Assembly: GCA_034660495.1 (NCBI GenBank)
Contig: JAYEJJ010000160.1
Span: forward strand, 1-14,787
Direction of reading: 5' to 3'
Source: DATFJZ01 sp034660495
Lineage (GTDB): Bacteria > Desulfobacterota > Desulfobacteria > Desulfobacterales > Desulfobacteraceae
Length of the DNA stretch: 14,787 nt
In this document: piece by piece, positions 1 to 6,051 of the stretch
Layout of the letters: each line of letters begins with the position of its first letter
How positions within the stretch are numbered: the stretch's first letter is position 1
The notes under the pieces: model-generated
Told to the model about the DNA's origin: nothing
The model's input: the letters and a program-made list of their open reading frames with translations, nothing else
Databases searched by the model: none
Made by a program: the position numbers and the translations under genes

Positions 1-125
1 CGTGTGGAGTACCTTGGGATGACTATATATTCCAATGTAACGTAGTCAGTTAAGACTTAGGCTAATCAACCGGGCTTACAAGTTACCTTGCAAGCCCCTC
101 GGTCTTTAGCCGAGGGGTTGTTGAC
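1..125 (+). mobile_element. Right-end-like remnant of an IS200/IS605 (TnpB-type) element
   Basis: Two hairpins stand back to back. The first pairs GGGCTTACAAG (72-82) with CTTGCAAGCCC (87-97), with one mismatch and a TTAC loop. The second pairs CCCCTCGG (95-102) with CCGAGGGG (110-117). TTGAC follows at 121-125. Known: IS200/IS605 elements end in subterminal hairpins recognised by TnpA, the 3' part of the TnpB omega RNA overlaps this end, and ISDra2-type elements end in TTGAC. Inferred: this is the right end of such an element whose body lies left of the window. No TnpB tail can be recognised in positions 1-70; all three plus frames meet early stops. It could be an unrelated terminator-like structure. 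Confidence 0.45.
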
Positions 126-257
126 TATGCCGGCTGCTTTAGGGATCTTCCAAAAAATAATACACGCATCTTGCTTGTCTTTTTGCCCGTCTCCTGCGTT
201 GCGCCAATGGGACATATTTTATGAAACGGCCACCTTACTACAAGGCGGTGTTAAATG
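126..257. other. Intergenic stretch, no gene recognised
   Basis: This lies between the putative element end and the 3' end of mtaD. A plus-strand open frame crosses it (88-291), but it starts inside the hairpin region, has no convincing ribosome-binding site and runs into mtaD antisense, so it is not called. The first 16 or so bases after TTGAC would be the guide if the upstream structure is a TnpB omega RNA. Confidence 0.4.
230..248 (-). terminator. Possible terminator after mtaD
   Basis: On the minus strand CCGCCTT pairs with AAGGTGG (one G-U) around a five-base loop, just downstream of the mtaD stop. The following bases (CCGTTTCAT) are only weakly T-rich, so this is a weak or imperfect intrinsic terminator candidate. 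Confidence 0.3.
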
Positions 258-1598
258 TCAATACGCCTTATCTTTGATCTTGAATCCCTGATCTGAATCC
301 CTGATCTGAATTTCACGGGCCACAGCGTTGACAGCTGCTATTACTTTCTGCAGGTCCATGGTCAGGATCTGCCTCTGGTGCATGATGATTTTTCCATTGA
401 TTATCACAGTGGCAACATCATTGCCGGTGGCTGAATAAACAAGGTGGGACAAGGGGTTGTACATGGGTACCATATGGGGGCTGGACGTGTCAACAACAAT
501 AATATCTGCATTTTTTCCCGATTCAAGAGACCCTGTGATCTTTTCAAGTCCCAGGACAGCAGCGCCGTTGATTGTGGCCATTTTTACTGCGGTTTCTGCG
601 CTGATCACCTCAGGGTTGCGGGAAAAGACCTTGTGAAGTTTTGCTGCAGTGCCCATTTCCAGAAAAAGATCCAGATCATTGTTGCTGGCGCAGCCGTCGG
701 TTCCAATGCCCACACATATGCCCTGGCGGATCATTTCAGGGACAGGGGCTACGCCTGAGGCGAGTTTCATATTGCTTTCCGGACAATGGGCCACCTTAAC
801 ATTATTTGTTTTTAAAAGACCGATATCCGCCTCTGACAGATGGACACTGTGGCAGGCCACAAGATTGGGCCCAAGCACGCCCAGGCTTTTAAGGAAGGCC
901 ACAGGGGATTTTTTGTACTTTTCCATGATGATCTGTTTTTCGTTTTTGGTTTCTGCAACATGGATTACCAGGGGGATGCTGTGTTTTTCTGCAAGGGTTG
1001 ATGCTTTTTTTAAAAGATCAGGGGCGCAGATATAAGTTGAATGGGGCTCCACTGCAATGGTGACAAGGGGATGGTCTTTCCATTTCTCAATCATTTTTTC
1101 TACATATTCAAACCCTTTTTTCAGTTCTCCGTAACTGGGCGAGGGAAAATCATAGAGCACTTCGCCTGTCACCGCCCGCATGCCGGAATCAGACGCCGCC
1201 CTGGCCACCTCATCTTCAAACAAATACATGTCGCAGAAACAGGTGGTGCCGGAAAGAATCATTTCCGCACAGGCCAGCATGGCCCCAGTATACACCTGGC
1301 TCTGGGTCAGCCTGGATTCAGCCGGGAATATGTGTTCATTGAGCCATGTCATCAAAGGCATATCATCGGCCAGTCCCCTGAAAAGGGTCATGGCGGCATG
1401 GGTATGGGTATTGATCAGTCCCGGCATGATGATACCGCCTCTGGCATCAATGACCTGGTTTGCGTTGTGGCCGAAAAAATCCTCTTTTTTCCCCAGGCCT
1501 GCAATTTTATTATTGTGAACAAGAACAGCGCCGTTTTCAATAATTTCCATGTTTTTATTCATGGTAAGGACAATACCGTTTGTTACGAGCAGATCCAT
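258..1598 (-). CDS. mtaD: 5-methylthioadenosine/S-adenosylhomocysteine deaminase
   Basis: Zinc-dependent amidohydrolase of the TrzN/MtaD/SsnA group. It is expected to deaminate S-adenosylhomocysteine and 5'-methylthioadenosine to their inosyl forms in the cytosol, as part of SAM by-product salvage. The 446 residues match the family's usual length. Metal ligands visible are H65 and H67 (NTHTHAAM), H186 (VEPHSTY), H213 (VIHVAET, with catalytic E216) and D301 (GTDGCASNND). CPESNMKLASG at about 272-282 is typical of this subfamily. The small N- and C-terminal beta-sandwich strands are present (DLLVTNGIVLTM; GKNADIIVVD). It is the last gene of a minus-strand operon and starts 5 bp after the preceding stop, with only a weak ribosome-binding site (GGA 12 bases upstream). 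The extreme C-terminus is encoded by a 13-bp tandem duplication, so its tail (about the last 15 residues) may not be ancestral. Related guanine or chlorohydrolase activities cannot be excluded from sequence. Confidence 0.88.
   Translation of the reverse strand: MDLLVTNGIVLTMNKNMEIIENGAVLVHNNKIAGLGKKEDFFGHNANQVIDARGGIIMPGLINTHTHAAMTLFRGLADDMPLMTWLNEHIFPAESRLTQSQVYTGAMLACAEMILSGTTCFCDMYLFEDEVARAASDSGMRAVTGEVLYDFPSPSYGELKKGFEYVEKMIEKWKDHPLVTIAVEPHSTYICAPDLLKKASTLAEKHSIPLVIHVAETKNEKQIIMEKYKKSPVAFLKSLGVLGPNLVACHSVHLSEADIGLLKTNNVKVAHCPESNMKLASGVAPVPEMIRQGICVGIGTDGCASNNDLDLFLEMGTAAKLHKVFSRNPEVISAETAVKMATINGAAVLGLEKITGSLESGKNADIIVVDTSSPHMVPMYNPLSHLVYSATGNDVATVIINGKIIMHQRQILTMDLQKVIAAVNAVAREIQIRDSDQGFKIKDKAY
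286..311. repeat. 13-bp tandem duplication in the mtaD 3' end
   Basis: CCCTGATCTGAAT occurs twice in direct succession (286-298 and 299-311), and a third partial unit follows the pattern. Because 13 is not a multiple of three, gain or loss of a unit changes the reading frame of the last codons of mtaD and moves its stop codon. Confidence 0.85.
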
Positions 1599-1603
1599 GG
1601 AGT

Positions 1604-2038
1604 TTAATTATCCTTTTTGATAAAATTATTTAAAGAAGGTTCTAAGGTGCTGAATTCGTTGGGTCTTAAATCTCTCCATCTTACAGAAAACAGTCTGTTG
1701 TTCTCCAAGTCAGCCACCAGCTTAAAGGTGGCTGCCTGAATTTCACAGGGATGGGTGGGGGCAATTTCCACCCAGATGGTTTTTTCCATTTCAAGGTTAT
1801 ATTTTTCAGATACGGCTTTGGCAAAATTCTGGGCATAGTTGCGTATGGACGTGCCGGAACTGTTGTTCTGGCAGAGTACGGCCGTGGGTCTGAGATGGAA
1901 GATATCCGGTTCATCAGATGCAAGATCAATGATGCGGATGCGGTATGATCCGGGCCACCAGCATATGGGCTTTTCCCCTTCCCGGGTTGTTCCGGTCCAT
2001 TCATAAAGGCCGTCATACAGGATATTTTTTTTATTCAT
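1604..2038 (-). CDS. Conserved-looking protein of unknown function
   Basis: I do not recognise this family. The start is set at ATG 2038 (MNKKNILYDG), preceded by GGGAG at a spacing of about 7; the longer frame back to 2131 would overlap the upstream gene and has no such site. The resulting 144-residue protein has no signal peptide or membrane segment. It contains aromatic and charged stretches (CWWPGSYRIRIIDL; TIWVEIAPTHP; LFSVRWRDL) that look like beta strands of a compact soluble domain. It is third in the operon, 52 bp after the GalT-like gene and 5 bp before mtaD, so it is probably co-translated with them. No catalytic motif is evident. Confidence 0.7.
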   Translation of the reverse strand: MNKKNILYDGLYEWTGTTREGEKPICWWPGSYRIRIIDLASDEPDIFHLRPTAVLCQNNSSGTSIRNYAQNFAKAVSEKYNLEMEKTIWVEIAPTHPCEIQAATFKLVADLENNRLFSVRWRDLRPNEFSTLEPSLNNFIKKDN

Positions 2039-2090
2039 AAGTCTGCTCCCTGGTCGCTGATAAACGTATTGTCTGTAAGCATTCTGGTTT

Positions 2091-3725
2091 TTATTCAAAC
2101 GCTTTAAGTCTTGAACGGCAGGCCAGTGCAAAATCTTCAGGATAATGGCCGTTGATCCATCTCAACTGGGTTTCGCTGAAGGCCCCTGGTGAGAATGGAA
2201 TTTTAGGAAGAAAAGCATACAGCACTCTTTGATCTGAATCCTTTGAATCAAAGCGTTTTGAATATTCAATGGAGGTAATCATGTCAGCACCCATGGATTC
2301 AAGGATTTTAAGGGCGGTCAGAATGCCCCGGTCAAGGGAACACCGCATGGCTTCATCGGCTTCAAGAATATTTCCGCAGGGTTTCAGGGGCATAAGCTGC
2401 AACTCCCACTGGGAAGTCTGGGCTTTGGGCACAAATACCATGATGTTTTCATCCTCAAAAACAACAAGGCGTGATGATTTTTTGGGGTCCCTGTCCACGC
2501 GCTCGTTGGACCGGATAGCTGACATATAGGTTTCAAAGAAATTTTTTCCCCAGGTTTGTCTGTAGGCATCAATGAATTCCGCCACCATATCACCGCAGGC
2601 AAAGGAGGGCATGGACCCCTGGCCGGTGTCAGAAACGATTTCAGGTATCATGGCATACTGCTGGTGGATCTGCTGGTGGGAGGCGTGGAGACGGTAACCG
2701 GAATGGGCAAACCCGAAACCGAAATTCCAGCCCCACAACGAGCCGTTAAATTTGAGCTTTTCTGAATCTCTGATTTTTTCCAGACTTTTTTTCCGTATCT
2801 TTTCCAGCTGATCCCGGGACAGTTTTTTTCTTGAGCAGGGAAGTTCTACTCCCAGCTGCACAGCCACGGATGTATAGATCCTCTGGTAGAAAAGATGGCG
2901 CATTCCAGTTATATCTTCTCCTCCTAGATCTTTAATGCAGTACCTTATTGTGTCATGGGCTGTGTTGGCTGCAAAATGTCCCCAGGGAATATAGCTGTTC
3001 TGCCTGAGGTATTCAAACACATGGCTTTTCGGTTTTTTTTCTTTGTCATCTTTTTTTTTCCAGTCCCCGGTAATCGGGCTTGTGCCCTGTATACCAGGGG
3101 TTAAAACCATGGCGGCCTTGTAATCATCGGGCAGATGGATATTGTTGGCCACTGTATCAAACAGGGCATGGTTTTTAATATCAGGGACGGGAATGCCGCT
3201 GCGGTCTGTTTTAAAAACAAGTCCTGCCGGGCGTTTGTTTTCCTGATCAAAGACAAAGGTGCAGGTTTTTTCTGCAATTCTGACAAGTTCTTCCGGGTCA
3301 TCAGAGCTGTCGGCCAGGGCAGAAAGAAGGGGCGGCGGCAGAAAGTCAAGGAGATCTTTTTTGTTTTCCTGACTCAGGCCCTTTTTCTTGAGCCATTTTT
3401 CAATGGTACGGGTAAAAGAAAAAGACGGTTTTTGCGGCAAATGGATGTTTTCAGGATTTCTGGCATTTTTATCCGCCCACCGGGAATTGATATATGTGGT
3501 CCCCCGGAAGGGCAGTGGGTTGGCAATCTCATAAACCGTATCTGCCTGAGGAACTGTAATATCGGTTTCAGGAAAATTGATGTTGCTGTTAACAGGGGTG
3601 CTGTCGGCAAGTCTGCCGATGGTTGACTCAGCATCTTCAGTTCTGAAGTTTTTTACGGTAAACCCGGGTCTGTGTTCGCCGACGATAAATTTTCCTTTGG
3701 GAGAAACACATGTTCTTAAAGACAT
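2091..3725 (-). CDS. Divergent GalT/HIT-superfamily nucleotidyltransferase-like protein
   Basis: The C-terminal half (from about residue 250) follows the plan of galactose-1-phosphate uridylyltransferase. GYRLHASHQQIHQQ (344-357) takes the place of the GalT NPHPHGQI motif, so H350 would be the nucleotidylated histidine and Q352 the helper glutamine. VVFEDENIMVFVPKAQTSQ and ELQLMPLKPC (421-450) parallel the second HIT-like repeat of GalT. VLYAFLPKIPFSPGA (501-515) fits the region near its terminal ligands. About 240 N-terminal residues have no GalT counterpart; they are charged, with two lysine-rich stretches. At 544 residues it is far longer than GalT (about 350). Its stop-codon neighbour is the cupin gene: their TAA and ATG share one base (TAATG), which implies translational coupling. 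Likely a nucleotidyl transferase or phosphorylase; the substrate is unknown. The GalT kinship is inferred from motifs only. Confidence 0.65.
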   Translation of the reverse strand: MSLRTCVSPKGKFIVGEHRPGFTVKNFRTEDAESTIGRLADSTPVNSNINFPETDITVPQADTVYEIANPLPFRGTTYINSRWADKNARNPENIHLPQKPSFSFTRTIEKWLKKKGLSQENKKDLLDFLPPPLLSALADSSDDPEELVRIAEKTCTFVFDQENKRPAGLVFKTDRSGIPVPDIKNHALFDTVANNIHLPDDYKAAMVLTPGIQGTSPITGDWKKKDDKEKKPKSHVFEYLRQNSYIPWGHFAANTAHDTIRYCIKDLGGEDITGMRHLFYQRIYTSVAVQLGVELPCSRKKLSRDQLEKIRKKSLEKIRDSEKLKFNGSLWGWNFGFGFAHSGYRLHASHQQIHQQYAMIPEIVSDTGQGSMPSFACGDMVAEFIDAYRQTWGKNFFETYMSAIRSNERVDRDPKKSSRLVVFEDENIMVFVPKAQTSQWELQLMPLKPCGNILEADEAMRCSLDRGILTALKILESMGADMITSIEYSKRFDSKDSDQRVLYAFLPKIPFSPGAFSETQLRWINGHYPEDFALACRSRLKAFE

Positions 3726-4075
3726 TATAACTCCGGTGCAGTAGAAGGGACAAGACAGATAAAAATCAGGGTTTCCTTAGACGTGTTCCTGATCTGATGG
3801 ACTTCATTGTCTGGAATGAACAGGGCTGTTCCCTTTGATACCGGTACCCATTTATCCCTGCATAAAACTTCTCCCTGTCCTGAATGTATGAAAATTTCAT
3901 GTTCCCATTCATGGGTATGCATGGGAGTATGGCCATTTTCTTCGATTTCAAACAATCTCATGCAAAAGTTGAATGCTCCATCATCTTTGCCAATCAATAC
4001 CCGTCCCTTTATATTTTCAGCCACATCATTGTCAAAGGCTGTAGGTTCAATATCAGTATAGTTGATAATTTTCAC
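3725..4075 (-). CDS. Single-domain cupin protein
   Basis: This 116-residue protein is a single conserved beta-barrel cupin. Motif 1 is GHTPMHTHEWEHE with likely metal ligands H53, H55 and E60; motif 2 is PDNEVHQIRN with H93 and N97. All four canonical ligand positions are therefore occupied. It starts with GTG at 4075 behind a strong AGGAGG about 7 bases upstream. It is the first gene of the minus-strand operon and overlaps the GalT-like gene by one base. Small cupins of this type act as isomerases, dioxygenases or ligand sensors; nothing here selects among these. Repeat R1 begins about 45 bp upstream, so its promoter lies in or beside that repeat. Confidence 0.85.
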   Translation of the reverse strand: MKIINYTDIEPTAFDNDVAENIKGRVLIGKDDGAFNFCMRLFEIEENGHTPMHTHEWEHEIFIHSGQGEVLCRDKWVPVSKGTALFIPDNEVHQIRNTSKETLIFICLVPSTAPEL

Positions 4076-4118
4076 TTGAAATCCTCCTGGTTGTCTGTAT
4101 ATATTTTACATCTTTTTA

Positions 4119-4283
4119 TATGAAACAGCCGATTAAGAGCCCCCGGCGGTTGCCTGGCAGGGCAAAAAAGTCCTCCGACGTTCTCGTTCCTGACAGGCAA
4201 CCGTTGGGGGCGGCACTCTTCTGTTGGCTGCGCGTCTTCGACCCATTCTTCGTTGTGATGCTGTGCATCATGTGGGTTATATT
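4119..4283 (-). repeat. Dispersed repeat copy R1 with long hairpin
   Basis: Read on the minus strand, this shares with R2 a block from ATAACCCACATG through GAAGACGCGCAGCCAACAG to AGTGCCGCCCCCA. A long hairpin follows, with arms 4189-4210 and 4140-4161 (CGGTTGCCTG pairs with CAGGCAACCG). The apical part contains AACGAGAACGTCGGAGGAC, also found in R3. The copy ends in GGGGGCTCTTAATCGG, as in R2 and R4. Its outer terminus (AAAAAGATGTAAAATATA) is not a good match to the R3/R4 terminal repeat, so this end is decayed or was truncated. It fills most of the gap between the divergent cupin and HAD genes. Confidence 0.8.
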
Positions 4284-4347
4284 TAAAAAAAAAATTAAAA
4301 AAGTCAATACCATATTGGCATTCTAACTTAATACAGGGAAAAGGGAA

Positions 4348-4818
4348 ATGATAGAAATTGTGATACCCGGATACGGGGATGTGAAAATAGCCCACATTGT
4401 AATGGACTATAATGGAACCATGGCCTGTGACGGCATTGTTCTGGACAATTTAAGAGAAATCACGGATATCCTGTCAAAAAAAGTGGATCTTCACGTCATT
4501 ACAGCGGATACCTTTGGCATTGCAGAAGAGCAGTTAAAAGATTTTCCGGTGTCACTTTCCATTCTGCCGGAAAGCAGCCAGGATAAGGCCAAGCTGATGT
4601 ATGTGGAGCAGCTTGGCTGTGACAATTGCGTTGCCATTGGCAACGGAAGAAACGACAGTGCCATGCTGGAAGCGGCAAAGATCGGTATTGTCCTGCTTCA
4701 GGAAGAAGGGGCCGCCGTTAAATCAACCATGGCCGCTGATATCATGTGCAGGGACCTAAGGTCTGCGCTTTCCCTTTTTACGGAACATAAACGGCTCACT
4801 GCCACCTTAAGATCTTGA
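4348..4818 (+). CDS. HAD-superfamily hydrolase, soluble P-type-ATPase-like
   Basis: This 156-residue single-domain HAD protein carries all four motifs. Motif I is MDYNGT (nucleophile D20), motif II is ITADT (T52), the motif III lysine is probably K80 or K82, and motif IV is GNGRND (D103). Motif I has Asn at the +2 position, where phosphatases usually have the acid/base Asp. Together with the lack of a cap insertion this places it near the stand-alone P-type-ATPase-like HAD proteins (COG4087 type); that assignment is from recall, not a search. It is cytosolic, with no signal or membrane segment. ATG 4348 follows AAGGGAA. Its 3' end overlaps the convergent thioredoxin/HEAT gene by 12 bp. The substrate is unknown. 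Confidence 0.82.
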   Translation: MIEIVIPGYGDVKIAHIVMDYNGTMACDGIVLDNLREITDILSKKVDLHVITADTFGIAEEQLKDFPVSLSILPESSQDKAKLMYVEQLGCDNCVAIGNGRNDSAMLEAAKIGIVLLQEEGAAVKSTMAADIMCRDLRSALSLFTEHKRLTATLRS

Positions 4819-5811
4819 TTCTATGCTCTCAAGGGCATCTTCAGCAGCGCTTTTCAGATCTTCGTTTTCCAGGGTGGCAAGTCTTAGCCGGATCTGGTGA
4901 TGCACCTGGGTGTCGCCTGCTTCACCCAGGGCGTACAATATGTCTCCTTTGACTGTTGTATCTGCTGTATCAAATTTTTCCCATAACAGGGGCACAGCTT
5001 TTAAAGCGATGTTTCTGTTGTTTTCTGCCAGTTCTTCCAGAACCACCATGGCACCCAGACGGACAGACCAGATCTCATGGGTTAAAAGATCAATAAACCC
5101 TGGGAAAACAGCGTCTTCCTCGATCATCTGGTTTGCTATCCAGGAGGCTCTGCCCTCTTCCAGAATGCTTCTAAAGGTGGCGGCGCTCAGGCTGGCCGGT
5201 CTGCGGTTGACAATCATATCTGCCACCTCGCTGACCGCTGCCTGACCTGTCCATCGGAAATCGTCATCAAGGATCAGGCAGGGTGCAGACATGACACTGG
5301 CCCTGGCGGCTTCTTGTGTAAAAAGGGTACCGTCAATAATCCTCACCTTGATCAGACTGCTGGCAAAGGCCATGGGCAGAATATCGGCGGCCACTTTTGG
5401 ACAGTGGGGACAGGCGTTTGCAATAAATAATGTCAGATGAACCGGGATATCTGTTTTCTCAAGGATTTCTTTTGTGGTTTCAGGCAGGGGGGTCAGAACT
5501 CGGCCCGGATCTTCTGGCGAACCGGTTTTGTGACCTGCTTCAAGGGCTGCCAGAAAAGGCGTCAGTTCCATCTCCATGGGAACAGCCGAATAGCTCAGGT
5601 TGTCAGTGATGCCTATTTCCGGAAGCTTGAGATTCGTGTTTTTTTTCTTTTCCACCTTGATGCAGAAAGCCAGCTCTGCCAAAGTATCACAGAAGTCTTC
5701 AATAAAATTGTCAAGGTCATGGCCGGCTGCTGTAAATTTTATTTGTATCGGGTCGGTCTGTTTTTCTGCCCAGGCGTTTATTGTTTTTTCATCTTCAGCT
5801 TTGAATTTCAA
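4807..5811 (-). CDS. Thioredoxin-fold protein with C-terminal HEAT-like repeats
   Basis: The start is set at TTG 5811 (LKFKAEDEK) because AAAGGAGG sits 6 bases before it; the ATG at 5850 has no comparable site. The 334 residues show two tandem thioredoxin-like folds. The first (about 20-95) lacks a CxxC pair. The second (about 122-205) has CPHC at 134-137 and a cis-proline candidate at P177 (SAPCLIL). This tandem plan resembles the AhpF N-terminal domain and protein disulfide oxidoreductases. From about 232 to 330 helical pairs resemble two or three HEAT repeats (VWSVRLGAMVVLEELAE-like and VKGDILYALGEAGD). Likely a cytosolic dithiol oxidoreductase with a protein-binding scaffold; the partner is unknown. 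There is no signal peptide. It runs convergent with the HAD gene and divergent from the endonuclease Q fusion. Confidence 0.8.
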   Translation of the reverse strand: MKFKAEDEKTINAWAEKQTDPIQIKFTAAGHDLDNFIEDFCDTLAELAFCIKVEKKKNTNLKLPEIGITDNLSYSAVPMEMELTPFLAALEAGHKTGSPEDPGRVLTPLPETTKEILEKTDIPVHLTLFIANACPHCPKVAADILPMAFASSLIKVRIIDGTLFTQEAARASVMSAPCLILDDDFRWTGQAAVSEVADMIVNRRPASLSAATFRSILEEGRASWIANQMIEEDAVFPGFIDLLTHEIWSVRLGAMVVLEELAENNRNIALKAVPLLWEKFDTADTTVKGDILYALGEAGDTQVHHQIRLRLATLENEDLKSAAEDALESIESRS

Positions 5812-5864
5812 GCGGTGCCTCCTTTGTCTGACGGGAAATCTGAATTCCAAAAAACGGTCTTTTA

Positions 5865-5893
5865 AAAATATGTAAAATAATGTACAAAAGCAA
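5865..5893 (-). promoter_or_regulatory. Candidate sigma-70-type promoter for the thioredoxin/HEAT gene
   Basis: On the minus strand TTGCTT (5893-5888) and TATTTT (5870-5865) are separated by 17 bases in an AT-rich stretch between R2 and the gene. The boxes are imperfect matches, so this is a placement guess. Confidence 0.3.
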
Positions 5894-5904
5894 TAAGTAT
5901 TTTT

Positions 5905-6043
5905 TTATAACCCACATGGTCTGGCGGACACAACGAAGAAGGGGTTGAAGACGCGCAGCCAACAGGAGAGTGCCGCCCCCAGCAGTTGCCTGTCAGGGGC
6001 TCTTAATCGGCCCTTCTATAAAAACTTGACAATCGAGTTTAAG
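5905..6043 (+). repeat. Dispersed repeat copy R2, inverted relative to R1
   Basis: It shares the ATAACCCACATG, GAAGACGCGCAGCCAACAG and AGTGCCGCCCCCA blocks with R1, but in opposite orientation. The second hairpin arm and the apical sequence are missing: TTGCCTGTCA joins directly to GGGGCTCTTAATCGG. It ends in AAAAACTTGACAATCGAGT (6020-6038), one base off the R3 terminus. The next bases, TTAAGGA, serve as the ribosome-binding site of the gene at 6052. There is no left terminal repeat like that of R3/R4. Confidence 0.8.
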
Positions 6044-6051
6044 GAAAAACC

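Noticed and set aside
88..291. 67-codon plus-strand open frame
   Set aside because: It begins inside the element hairpins, lacks a ribosome-binding site and overlaps mtaD antisense.
4072..4395. Open frames across repeat R1 on both strands (also 4116-4326)
   Set aside because: They consist of hairpin and repeat sequence, and R2 and R3 do not keep the frame; no coding evidence.
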